This document shows, piece by piece, positions 33,229 through 40,871 of a stretch of DNA of 42,343 nucleotides. This DNA is from Myxococcota bacterium (GTDB lineage: Bacteria; Myxococcota_A; UBA9160; SZUA-336): the NCBI GenBank assembly GCA_035498015.1, contig DATKAO010000226.1, positions 1 through 42,343 on the forward strand, read 5' to 3'. The position numbers and the translations under genes are program-made. Below the pieces are notes generated by a model. It was not told the origin of the DNA, ran no database searches, and worked only from the letters and a program-made list of their open reading frames with translations. Within the stretch, counting starts at the first letter, position 1. Each line of letters starts with the position of its first letter.

Positions 33229-34242
33229 ATGAAGCTCGTTCCCTCCGCCCAGGCCGGCCGCGTGCGCCGCGTCTTGATGGTCGCCTTCCCCGGCGTGCAG
33301 GTGCTCGACGTGACCGGGCCGCTCGAGGTGTTCGCGAACTCCAACCGCCGTCTCGACGCGCTCCAGGACCGGCGCGCGCCGCGCTACACGATCGAGATCG
33401 CAGCCGCCCAGGCCGGGCCGCTCGCGACCAGCTCGGGCATGCGCCTCCACGCCGACCGCGCGCTGCGCGACGTGCGCGGTCCGATCGACACGCTCCTGGT
33501 CGCGGGCGGCGACGGCACGCGCGCCGCGGTCCAGGACCGCGCGCTCGTCGACTTCCTGCGCCGCACCGCCCCGCGCGCGCGCCGCGTGGCGTCGATCTGC
33601 ACCGGCACGTTTCTCCTGGCCCAAGCCGGGCTGCTCGACGGCCGCCGCGCCACGACTCACTGGGCGAGCTGCGCGGCGCTCGGCCGGAGTCACCCCGCCA
33701 TCTCGGTGGAGGGCGACCCGATCTTCGTGCGCGACGGCAAGTTCTGGAGCTCGGCCGGGGTGTGCGCCGGCATGGACCTGGCGCTCGCCATGGCCGAGGA
33801 GGACCACGGCCGCGAGCTCGCGCTCACGGTCGCGAAGTGGATGGTGCTGTTCCTCAAGCGCCCCGGCGGCCAGTCGCAGTTCAGCGTGGGGCTCGCCGCG
33901 CAGGCGACGGAGCACGAGCGCATCCGCGACCTGCAGGCCTGGGTCCAGTCACACCTGGCCGACGACCTGGGCGTGGGTCGGCTCGCCAAGCGGGCCGCGA
34001 TGAGCCCGCGCAACTTCGCGCGCGTGTTCGCGCGCGAGGTCGGCGAGACGCCGGCGCGCTGGGTCGAGCGCGCGCGCGTCGAGGCGGCGCAGCGCCTGCT
34101 CGAGGAGAGCGAGCTGGGCGTCGACGCCGTGGCCGCGCGCTCTGGCTTCGGCACCGCCGAGACGCTGCGGCGCGCCTTCCTGCGCCAGATCCGCGTGTCG
34201 CCGAGCGCCTACCGCGCGCGCTTCCGCTCGGCGGCGGCCTGA
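33229..34242 (+). CDS. GlxA-type AraC-family regulator with DJ-1/PfpI domain
   Basis: A 337-residue regulator. Residues 12-180 are a DJ-1/PfpI-like domain (VLMVAFPGVQVLDVTGPLEVF, SICTGTFLLAQAGLLDG with C124, H144). Residues 235-337 are two AraC helix-turn-helix units (LGVGRLAKRAAMSPRNFARVF and LGVDAVAARSGFGTAETLRRAF). GlxA-type regulators respond to small molecules through the DJ-1 domain. ATG 33229 is preferred to upstream TTGs because GATCCT lies 8 nt ahead. The two PfpI genes after it are probable targets. Confidence 0.88.
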   Translation: MKLVPSAQAGRVRRVLMVAFPGVQVLDVTGPLEVFANSNRRLDALQDRRAPRYTIEIAAAQAGPLATSSGMRLHADRALRDVRGPIDTLLVAGGDGTRAAVQDRALVDFLRRTAPRARRVASICTGTFLLAQAGLLDGRRATTHWASCAALGRSHPAISVEGDPIFVRDGKFWSSAGVCAGMDLALAMAEEDHGRELALTVAKWMVLFLKRPGGQSQFSVGLAAQATEHERIRDLQAWVQSHLADDLGVGRLAKRAAMSPRNFARVFAREVGETPARWVERARVEAAQRLLEESELGVDAVAARSGFGTAETLRRAFLRQIRVSPSAYRARFRSAAA

Positions 34243-34269
34243 ACGACTGACTTTCGAAGGAGAGACGAA

Positions 34270-34863
34270 ATGGCAATCACGACCGGAATCCTCTTGTTCG
34301 AAGACTTCGAAGAGCTCGACGCCGTGGGGCCGTGGGAGGTCTTCACGGTCGCCCGGCAGCTCTTCCCGGAGAACCGCGTGGTCACGATCGCGCGCACGAA
34401 GGACCCGGTGCGCGCGGCCAAAGGCATGCGCGTGCTGCCGGATCACTCGTTCGCCGACGCGCCCGCGCTCGACGTGCTGCTCGTCCCGGGCGGCCAGGGC
34501 ACGCGCCGCGAGGTCGGCAAGCCCGAGCTCGTGGACTGGCTGCGCAAGGCTGGCGCGCAGGCCACCTGGGTCACGAGCGTGTGCACCGGCGCGCTGCTGT
34601 TGCACGAGGCGGGCTTCGCCAAGGGCAAGCGAGTCACCACGCACTGGGGCTTCGTCGACCAGCTGCGCGCGCGCGGCGACGTGGAGGTGCTCGACCACGT
34701 GCGCTGGGTGCGCGACGGGAACCTGGTGACTTCGGCCGGTATCTCGGCCGGCATCGACATGGCCCTGTGGCTGGTGGGCCAGATCCACGACCCCGAGTCC
34801 GCTCGCAAGGTGCAGCGGATCATGGAGTACGACCCGGCGCCGCCCTACGCGGCGGAGGTGTGA
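34270..34863 (+). CDS. DJ-1/PfpI-family protein
   Basis: A 197-residue DJ-1/PfpI protein. The nucleophile elbow Cys is C105 (VTSVCTGALLL), with H125 in TTHWGF beside it, and the N-terminal GILLFEDFEELDAVGPWEVF gives the conserved Glu. The elbow segment resembles the AraC-regulator and isocyanide-hydratase branch. Chemistry could be hydratase, glyoxalase or amidase. ATG 34270 has AAGGAG 7 nt upstream. It lies 27 bp after the regulator and 3 bp before its own paralogue. Confidence 0.87.
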   Translation: MAITTGILLFEDFEELDAVGPWEVFTVARQLFPENRVVTIARTKDPVRAAKGMRVLPDHSFADAPALDVLLVPGGQGTRREVGKPELVDWLRKAGAQATWVTSVCTGALLLHEAGFAKGKRVTTHWGFVDQLRARGDVEVLDHVRWVRDGNLVTSAGISAGIDMALWLVGQIHDPESARKVQRIMEYDPAPPYAAEV

Positions 34864-34866
34864 GTC

Positions 34867-35514
34867 ATGAAGATCGCTCTCGCTCTCTACGACAAGTTCA
34901 CGGCGCTCGACATCATCGGCCCCTACCAGGTGCTCTCGGCGCTGCCCGGCGCCGAGACGTTCTTCGTGGCGGCGCGGCGCGGGCCCGTGGCCGACGACAG
35001 CGGCGCGGTGCGGCTCGAGGCCACGCGCAGCTTCGGCGAGGTCGGCGAGGCCGACATCGTGGTGGTCGGCGGCTCGCCGTTCACCCACACGCTGATCCCG
35101 AACGACCCGATCATCCCCTGGCTGCGCGCGCTGCACGCGCGCTCTCAGTGGACCACGTCGGTGTGCACGGGCTCGCTGTTGCTGGCCGCGGCGGGTCTCT
35201 TGAACGGCCTCGAGGCCACGAGTCACTGGCTGATGCTCGACTATCTCGGCACGCTGGGCGCCAAGCCGACGCCCAAGCGCGTGGTGTTCGCGGGCGAGCG
35301 GATCGTGACCGCGGCGGGCGTGAGCTCGGGCATCGACATGGCGCTGGCGCTGGTCGAGCGCATGGGCGGCCGCGACCTGGCCGAGACCGTCCAGCTCGCG
35401 ATCGAGTACGACCCGCAGCCGCCCACCGACGCGGGCTCGCCCGCCAAGGCGCGGCCCGAGATCGTGAGCGGCGTGCAGAAGCTGTTCGCGGGCATCCTCG
35501 GGGCGCAGACCTAG
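34867..35514 (+). CDS. DJ-1/PfpI-family protein (isocyanide-hydratase-like)
   Basis: A 215-residue paralogue of the preceding gene. C100 (TSVCTGSLLLAAAG) and H120 (TSHW) align with C105 and H125. The N-terminal KIALALYDKFTALDIIGPYQVL matches the isocyanide-hydratase/ThiJ group with the conserved Asp. The stop is TAG 35512-35514. The three adjacent DJ-1 domains probably arose by duplication. Confidence 0.87.
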   Translation: MKIALALYDKFTALDIIGPYQVLSALPGAETFFVAARRGPVADDSGAVRLEATRSFGEVGEADIVVVGGSPFTHTLIPNDPIIPWLRALHARSQWTTSVCTGSLLLAAAGLLNGLEATSHWLMLDYLGTLGAKPTPKRVVFAGERIVTAAGVSSGIDMALALVERMGGRDLAETVQLAIEYDPQPPTDAGSPAKARPEIVSGVQKLFAGILGAQT

Positions 35515-35574
35515 CCGCATCGGCTACGATGCGCGCCGTGGCGGAGTCACGACGCGGCCGGAGGCGTGGGTAGG

Positions 35575-36159
35575 GTGCCCACGCCGTCCACCGGGATTGC
35601 CGAAGCCGTGCGCGCGCACCTCGCGCGGGTGTTTCCCAAGCGCGAGCTGACGCGCGCGGCGCTGCCGCGGGCGGGCCTGGTGGTGAACCTGCCGGAGCTC
35701 GCGGTGTTCGAGGTCGCGCCGCCGCCGGGCGAGCCGCACGCGCCCTGGCTGTACGTGTCCGGCGGCGCTTCGGCCGAGCCCATGGACGACGGCTACGGGC
35801 TCGAGTTCCTGCTGTGCGCACCGGCGCGCGGCCTCGAGGCGGCGAAGCTCGTGGCCATGGTCGCGAACCTGCACGCGGACCCGCGCTATCCGCTGTCGCT
35901 CGGGCAGGTGCTCGAGATCGGCCATTCCTGGCTGCCGGGCGCGAGCGCCGACCACCTGGTCGTGGCGCTGCCCGCGGTCTTCGATCCCGAGCTCGAGTGG
36001 CTGTCCGACCGCACGGCCACCGCGCGCTTCATCTGGCTCTTGCCGATCACGAGCAGCGAGGCGGCCTTCGCCAAGCAGCGCGGCCTCGAGGCGCTCCAGT
36101 CGCGCCTGGGCGCGGCGCAGGCCGACGTCGCGGCCCTGGTGCGCGAGTCGGTGGTCTGA
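35575..36159 (+). CDS. Suppressor-of-fused (SUFU) domain protein
   Basis: A 194-residue protein matching the bacterial SUFU-domain pattern: VSGGASAEPMDDGYGLEFLLCAP, then LHADPRYPLSLGQVLEIGHSW, VALPAVFDPELEW and TATARFIWLLPITSSEAAF. Bacterial SUFU proteins are often immunity or regulatory proteins near toxins, but no toxin gene is visible here. I prefer GTG 35575 (10 nt after GGAGG at 35560-35564) to GTG 35566, which is too close to that site. It is convergent with the RecA-like gene, 4 bp apart. Confidence 0.8.
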   Translation: MPTPSTGIAEAVRAHLARVFPKRELTRAALPRAGLVVNLPELAVFEVAPPPGEPHAPWLYVSGGASAEPMDDGYGLEFLLCAPARGLEAAKLVAMVANLHADPRYPLSLGQVLEIGHSWLPGASADHLVVALPAVFDPELEWLSDRTATARFIWLLPITSSEAAFAKQRGLEALQSRLGAAQADVAALVRESVV

Positions 36160-36163
36160 GCGC

Positions 36164-36910
36164 TCAGGCCCGCTGCAACACCGAGAAGTGTAGGCTCTCG
36201 CCGGGCGGCCCCGCGCGGCGCCGCAGCACCTCGAGCTGGCCAGCGAGGCCCTCGAAGAGACCGGCGTCGAACAGCGCGCGCTCGCGCCGGGTGCGCGCGC
36301 CCAGCGTGGCGAACGTGCCCGCGAGGCCGTGTGACCCGAGCACGAACGCGCTGGCGCGCGACTCGCGCAGCGCGCGTGTGAGTCGCGTCCAGACCGCGGC
36401 GCCCAGGCGCGCGAGCTCGGGCGCGGGCGCGCCCTCGAGGTCGAGCACCACCAGCGCGAAGCCGGTCTTGATCAGGAGCTCCGCCGAGCGCAGCGCGGCC
36501 TGGAGCCCGGGCGGGCGCACCCAGAGCACGTCGTCGAGCCGCACGCCGGCGCGCTGCAGGTAACGCGGGTCGAGCGCGTTGGGCAGGTCGACCCAGCCCA
36601 CCAGCTCGCTGCGCGCCGAGGTGAGCGCGGCCATGCGGTAGGCGAGCGCCGTCCGGCCCGAGGACGGCTCGCCCCCGAGCTCGATCAGGCACCCGCCCAT
36701 GGAGAGGGAGGTGGGGCGGAGGAGCTCGTCCGGGGAAAACGTCTCCTCCGCCCCGGGGGTTTGCCTCGTCCTTTCGCTCGTGCGGTGGGTTTTCGAAGCC
36801 GGCGCTGCCTCGGGTGGGGGACTCGAGGCACCGACTCGAACGCGATCCGCGAGGCCTGCCTGGAGCAGCATCTCGCGCAGGGCGTCGACTCGGACCGGGC
36901 TCTGTCGCAC
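36164..36910 (-). CDS. RecA/ImuA-like P-loop protein
   Basis: A 248-residue RecA-fold protein. The P-loop is GGEPSSGRTAL near residue 80 (Walker A), and Walker B is VVLDLEG. The VGWVDLPNALDPRYLQRAGV and VLWVRPPGLQAALRSAELLIKTG segments match the ImuA/RecA-like branch that partners translesion polymerases in other bacteria. The first 70 residues are variable. GTG 36910 is the chosen start. No imuB or dnaE2 is nearby. A weak TTGACT box lies upstream. It is divergent from the methyltransferase at 36974. Confidence 0.72.
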   Translation of the reverse strand: MRQSPVRVDALREMLLQAGLADRVRVGASSPPPEAAPASKTHRTSERTRQTPGAEETFSPDELLRPTSLSMGGCLIELGGEPSSGRTALAYRMAALTSARSELVGWVDLPNALDPRYLQRAGVRLDDVLWVRPPGLQAALRSAELLIKTGFALVVLDLEGAPAPELARLGAAVWTRLTRALRESRASAFVLGSHGLAGTFATLGARTRRERALFDAGLFEGLAGQLEVLRRRAGPPGESLHFSVLQRA

Positions 36911-36960
36911 GGAGGGAGTTTCGCTCTATTTTCGCCTCGGAGTCAAGCCCGAAGTTTCCA

Positions 36961-36966
36961 TAGAAT
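36961..36966 (+). promoter_or_regulatory. Strong candidate -10 hexamer (methyltransferase)
   Basis: TAGAAT ends 7 nt before ATG 36974, with no ribosome site, in an unusually AT-rich stretch (about 36920-36966) between divergent genes. It is the best example of the leaderless pattern. Confidence 0.5.
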
Positions 36967-36973
36967 CCCGGGC

Positions 36974-37825
36974 ATGGAAGCCAACGGACCCAACGCGGAG
37001 CAGATCGAGTACTGGAACAAGCAGGGGGGACCGCAGTGGGTCGCCCAAGTGACTCGCATGGACTCACTGATCGAGCCGCTGGGCGCCGCCGCCCAGGAGC
37101 GCGCGCAGCCGCGCCCGGGCGAGCGCGTGCTCGACGTCGGCTGCGGCACGGGACAGACCTCGCTCCAGCTCGCCGCGCGCGTGGGCGCGTCGGGCGCGGT
37201 GCTCGGCGTCGACATCTCGACGCCCATGCTCGAGCTGGCGCGCGAGCGCGTGCGCCAGCAGGGACTCACGAACGTGCGCTTCGAGAACGCCGACGCGCAG
37301 ACTCACTCGCTGCCCGCGGGCGCGTTCGACCTGTGTTTCTCGCGCTTCGGCGTGATGTTCTTCGTCGACCCGGTCGCGGCTTTCGCGAACCTGGCGCGCG
37401 CGCTGCGCCCGGGCGGGCGCCTGGCCTTCGTGTGCTGGCAGCCCGTGCTGCAGAACGCCTGGGTGCGCGAGCCGATGCTGGCGGTCGCCAAGAGCCTGCC
37501 GCTGCCGCCGCCACCGCCGCCCGACGCGCCGGGCCCGTTCGCCTTCGGCGACGCGGCGCGCACCCGGGGCATCCTCGAGCGCGCGGGCTTCTCCGACGTG
37601 GCGCTCGAGCCGAAGACCGGCGAGCTGTGGCTGGGCGCGAACGCCGCGGAGGCGTCGCGCTTCGTGACCGAGATCGGCCCCGTCTCGCGCGTGCTGCGCG
37701 ATGCGCCCGAGGCCGCGCGCCAGGCGGCGACCGGGGCGATCGCGGAGCTCGTCGCCTCGCGCATGACACCGAACGGTGTCCACCTGGGCTACGCGGTCTG
37801 GATCGCGACGGCCACGCGGCGGTGA
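36974..37825 (+). CDS. UbiE/type-11 SAM methyltransferase
   Basis: A 283-residue methyltransferase. VLDVGCGTG (52-60) is motif I, GVDISTPMLELARERV is motif II, and LCFSRFGVMFFVDPVAAFANL is the substrate-side segment, followed by LRPGGRLAFVCW. A six-Pro run (PPPPPP, about residues 178-183) would be expected to need EF-P for smooth translation. Acceptor is unknown. It is coupled by GTGA to a lipoprotein gene. Confidence 0.85.
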   Translation: MEANGPNAEQIEYWNKQGGPQWVAQVTRMDSLIEPLGAAAQERAQPRPGERVLDVGCGTGQTSLQLAARVGASGAVLGVDISTPMLELARERVRQQGLTNVRFENADAQTHSLPAGAFDLCFSRFGVMFFVDPVAAFANLARALRPGGRLAFVCWQPVLQNAWVREPMLAVAKSLPLPPPPPPDAPGPFAFGDAARTRGILERAGFSDVALEPKTGELWLGANAAEASRFVTEIGPVSRVLRDAPEAARQAATGAIAELVASRMTPNGVHLGYAVWIATATRR

Positions 37826-38514
37826 GTCGCCGCGCGCTCTTCGCGCTGGTCGCAGCCCTGGCCGCGCCGGGCTGCCTGACCATCGACACCCAGATGGACG
37901 CGAGCTACCCGGGCCCGTACGTCTACAGCGGCGTGCGCAAGGACCTGAAGATGTGGCCCGAAGCGCTCATCACCTTCAACATCGGCGCGTTCGTGTTCTC
38001 GTCGGTCGACTTCCCGTTCTCGCTGATCGGCGACACCGTGCTCCTGCCCTACACGATCCCGAAGGACAGCGCGCTCGCCGCGCAGCAGGAGGAGGAGCAG
38101 CGCGTCGACGTGGAGCGCGTGGCGGCGGTCCAGTCGCGCGAAGGTGAGTCGAAGGCCGAGACCGCCCATCGGCTGTTCGAGGAGTGCGCGCACCGCCTCA
38201 AGGCGGCCGACCCGCACTTCACCGACTGCTACAGCATCGACGCCAAGATCCAGATCATCGACGCCGCGCCCACGACCGGCGCCGAGTACAAGCCGGAGCT
38301 GCGCAAGCAGCTCGCGCACTGGAAGTCCTCGGGCGAGACCGTCGAGTGGCGCGACCCGTCGTTCTTCGAGGACGGCGGGCAGGTGCGCATCAGCGCCAAG
38401 CGCGCGGTCTCGACCAACGGCCGGCGCCTGCCCGTGTCACTCCTGGTGGGGCCGAGCGAGGAGGGCGCCTGGCGCATCCTGGAAGAGATCAGCCCGGGGC
38501 TGGGCGAGCCATGA
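37822..38514 (+). CDS. YceK-like lipoprotein with extra C-terminal domain
   Basis: A 230-residue lipoprotein (GTG 37822, GTGA overlap). The lipobox is AAPGC near residue 18. Residues 18-85 resemble the YceK/YidQ family (LTIDTQMDASYPGPYVYSGVRKDL, then FPFSLIGDTVLLPYTIP). The remaining 140 residues, with ECAHRLKAADPHFTDC and VEWRDPSFFEDGGQVRIS, are unrecognised. Probably attached to the outer membrane. It overlaps the next gene as ATGA. Confidence 0.72.
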   Translation: MSRRALFALVAALAAPGCLTIDTQMDASYPGPYVYSGVRKDLKMWPEALITFNIGAFVFSSVDFPFSLIGDTVLLPYTIPKDSALAAQQEEEQRVDVERVAAVQSREGESKAETAHRLFEECAHRLKAADPHFTDCYSIDAKIQIIDAAPTTGAEYKPELRKQLAHWKSSGETVEWRDPSFFEDGGQVRISAKRAVSTNGRRLPVSLLVGPSEEGAWRILEEISPGLGEP

Positions 38515-38852
38515 CTCCGCTCGAGGAGGCGGCGCGGCTCCTGCGCAAGTACGGCCACGGCGCGCACGCGGTCGCGATGGCGTCGCTCGCCGCGCGCGAG
38601 GAGGCGCGCGTCGAGGGCGAGCGCTTCTGGGCGGACCTGGCCGGCCCCGACGTGTTCGGCGGCGACGACTCGATCGCGGCAGTGACTCTGGGGGGCGCGG
38701 CCGCCTCCGAGAGCGAGGAGCTGGCCTGGGACCGCGCGGCCTTCCAGCGCGCGCTCTACCGGGTGGCGCAGGACCTGCGGCTGCGCGCCTTCGAGAGCGA
38801 GGGCTCGGAGCGCTGGCGTTTGCGCCTCCGCGAGGCGGCCGCCTCGCGCTAG
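38511..38852 (+). CDS. Hypothetical small helical protein
   Basis: A 113-residue, mostly helical protein (LEEAARLLRKYGHGAHAVAMASLAAREEARVEGERFW), then WDRAAFQRALYRVAQDLRLRAF. No family is recognised; no signal peptide or membrane segment. ATG 38511 overlaps the lipoprotein stop. Its TAG stop (38850-38852) forms the start of TAGATT ahead of the next gene. Confidence 0.65.
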   Translation: MTPLEEAARLLRKYGHGAHAVAMASLAAREEARVEGERFWADLAGPDVFGGDDSIAAVTLGGAAASESEELAWDRAAFQRALYRVAQDLRLRAFESEGSERWRLRLREAAASR

Positions 38853-38855
38853 ATT
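38850..38855 (+). promoter_or_regulatory. Candidate -10 hexamer overlapping an upstream TAG stop (aldo/keto reductase)
   Basis: TAGATT ends 6 nt before ATG 38862, with no ribosome site. This is leaderless spacing, and the first three bases are the preceding gene's stop. Confidence 0.45.
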
Positions 38856-38861
38856 GCGCGC

Positions 38862-39995
38862 ATGGCCGAGGCCGAGCTGCTTCCCGGACGCGCGACCGCC
38901 GACGGCACCCGCCGCTTCGCCGGGCGCTTCTCCGGGCTGCCGGGTCACTTCCGCCGGCCCGACCGACTCACTCTCTCGTCGCTGGGTCTGGGCACCAAGT
39001 CGGGCATGCCCGGCGGCGTCGACGACCTGTGCTATCGCTCGGTGGTGCCGCGCGCGCTCGAGGGGGGCGTGAACGTCTTCGACACCTCGATCTCGTACCG
39101 GCAGCAGACCAGCGAGCGTGCGCTCGGCCGCGCGCTGGCGCGCGCGTTCCGCGAGAAGCTGGCCCGGCGCGACGAAGTGTTCGTGATCAGCAAGTGCGGG
39201 TATCTCGCGCCCGACGCCGAGAGCGTGATGGACGGCCGCCGCTACCTGGTGCGCACGTATCTCGACAGCGGGCTGGTGGCGCTCGACGAGGTCGTGAACG
39301 GCGTGCACGTGCTCTCGCCGCGCTTCATCACCGACCAGATCGAGCGCAGCCGCGCGAACCTGGGCCTCGAGACCATCGACCTGTATCTGCTCGAGGACCC
39401 GGAGCTGCAGCTCGCCGCGCGCGGACCCAGCGGCTTCCGCGAGTCACTCGCGGCCTGGTTCGAGGCGCTCGAGCGCGCGGTGCAGCGCGGCGCGATCGCC
39501 GCCTACGGCCTGTCCACCTGGCACGGGCTGCTCTTGCCGTACGGCGAGCGCGGGCACCTCTCGATGTTCGAGCTGCTCGAGACCGCGATCGCGGTCGGCG
39601 GGCCCGACCACCACCTGCGCGGCATGGCGCTCCCTTACAGCGTGGGGCAGGGCGAGGCCCGCGGCCTCGACTCACAGTTCGGCCCGGAAGCCCGGCCGGC
39701 CAACCTGTTCGACACGCTGCGCGACACCGGCACGTCGGTGTTCACCGCCGCGTCGCTGGTGCAGGGCCGCGCGGCGCGCGGGCTTCCGGCGTTCTTCCGC
39801 CAGGCGTTCCCCGACCTGGCGACCGATGCGCAGCGCTGTCTCCAGTTCGCACGCAGCACGCCCGGAGTCACCACGGCCCTGGTCGGCATGCGCAGCCCCG
39901 AGCACGTGGACGAGAACCTCGCCCTGGCCGAGCACGAGCCGTGCAAGCCGGAGCTGATCGACGCCCTGTTCGAGCGAGCGCGGCGGACGCGCTGA
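38862..39995 (+). CDS. Aldo/keto reductase-like protein
   Basis: A 377-residue AKR-fold protein. The catalytic tetrad positions are D74 (VFDTS), Y79 (SISY) and K111 (VISKCGY), but the His normally in the LLHNPE segment is Glu (E178 in YLLEDPE). The His-to-Glu change resembles that in 5-beta-reductase-type AKRs. It contains LGLGTKSGMPGG near the N-terminus, and a cofactor-side region (FARSTPGVTTALVGMRSPEHVDENLALAE) typical of NAD(P)H-binding AKRs. ATG 38862 is leaderless by position. Confidence 0.82.
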   Translation: MAEAELLPGRATADGTRRFAGRFSGLPGHFRRPDRLTLSSLGLGTKSGMPGGVDDLCYRSVVPRALEGGVNVFDTSISYRQQTSERALGRALARAFREKLARRDEVFVISKCGYLAPDAESVMDGRRYLVRTYLDSGLVALDEVVNGVHVLSPRFITDQIERSRANLGLETIDLYLLEDPELQLAARGPSGFRESLAAWFEALERAVQRGAIAAYGLSTWHGLLLPYGERGHLSMFELLETAIAVGGPDHHLRGMALPYSVGQGEARGLDSQFGPEARPANLFDTLRDTGTSVFTAASLVQGRAARGLPAFFRQAFPDLATDAQRCLQFARSTPGVTTALVGMRSPEHVDENLALAEHEPCKPELIDALFERARRTR

Positions 39996-39997
39996 GA

Positions 39998-40050
39998 GCC
40001 GAGCGCCGGCCGCCCGAGCGAGGCCTGTGAGCCGCAGGCGAACGAAGTCG
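39998..40050 (+). repeat. Intergenic repeat, copy 3 (internally deleted)
   Basis: Matches the repeats at 18054-18208 at both ends (GCCGAGCGccGGCCGCCC and GTGAGCCGCAGGCGAACGAAGTC) but lacks about 22 nt in the middle, including the hairpin. It fills most of the 75-bp gap before the phosphatase gene. Confidence 0.7.
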
Positions 40051-40051
40051 C

Positions 40052-40057
40052 TAAGGT
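40052..40057 (+). promoter_or_regulatory. Candidate -10 hexamer (inositol-monophosphatase-like gene)
   Basis: TAAGGT ends 13 nt before ATG 40071, directly after the repeat copy. Spacing is longer than for the other boxes, so this is less sure. Confidence 0.25.
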
Positions 40058-40070
40058 TCGCCGGCTCCAT

Positions 40071-40871
40071 ATGGATCCGAGGGAATTCATCGAGCGCATG
40101 ACCCTGCCCGTCTGGCAGGCGTGTGCCGCCGTGCGCTGGCTCGAGGGCCGGGTGCGCAATCGGCCCAAGGCCGACGAGCTCACGCCCGAGAAGGCGGCGC
40201 TCACCGACGGCGACTGCGTGTCGCAGGAGATCCTGCTGGTCGCGCTGCGCGCGCACTTTCCCGCGGTCTCGGTGTTCGTCGAGGAGGACACGCCGACCGC
40301 GGAGGCATTCGCCGGCAACCGCTCCGTCGAGACCGTCGTGATCGACCCGATCGACGGCACCGCGCGTTATCTGCGCGGCGACGGCCCGTACGCGCTGCTC
40401 GTGGGCCTCGAACGCGAGGGGCGGGTCGAGGCGGCGCTGGTCGCGGTGCCGCAATTCGGCGTGCTGGTGCGCGCCACCCGCGGTGGCGGCGCCGAGCTCG
40501 CGCGCAACGGCGGTGAGTTCGCGCGCGTGCGCGCCGAGCGCCGCGGCCCGCAGCTCCTGGTCTCGCACGGCTTGCCGCAAGAGGTGCGCGCGCGCGCCAA
40601 CGCCTCGGGCTGGAAGCCGATCGTCGCCGCCGGCGCCGCGATCGGGATCGCGCCGTTGCTCGACGGCGTGGGCGGCGGCGTGCGCATCGCGGCGGAGTCG
40701 CAGGGCCTGTCGCGGCGCGCGTGGATCGCGGGGCTCCTGCTGCAGGAAGCGGGCGGCGCGATCGAGTCACTCGACGGCGCGCTGCCGGCGCGCTTCGAGC
40801 CCGGGGTGCGCGGCGCTCTGGTCGCAGCCACGCCGCGCGAGGTCGAGAAGCTGCGCGAGCTCGTGGCCTGA
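40071..40871 (+). CDS. Inositol-monophosphatase/CysQ-family protein, possibly altered
   Basis: A 266-residue protein of the FIG superfamily (Mg2+-dependent sugar or nucleotide phosphatases). It has the E71-E72 pair (VEEDTPT) and DPIDGTARYL (D92, D95). The usual third metal Asp in the W-D-x-A-A-G motif is Ala (A217 in SRRAWIAGLLLQEAGG), so catalysis may be weak or use another ligand. ATG 40071 gives the family length. It overlaps the SIS gene as TGATG, which suggests joint sugar-phosphate metabolism. Confidence 0.82.
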   Translation: MDPREFIERMTLPVWQACAAVRWLEGRVRNRPKADELTPEKAALTDGDCVSQEILLVALRAHFPAVSVFVEEDTPTAEAFAGNRSVETVVIDPIDGTARYLRGDGPYALLVGLEREGRVEAALVAVPQFGVLVRATRGGGAELARNGGEFARVRAERRGPQLLVSHGLPQEVRARANASGWKPIVAAGAAIGIAPLLDGVGGGVRIAAESQGLSRRAWIAGLLLQEAGGAIESLDGALPARFEPGVRGALVAATPREVEKLRELVA

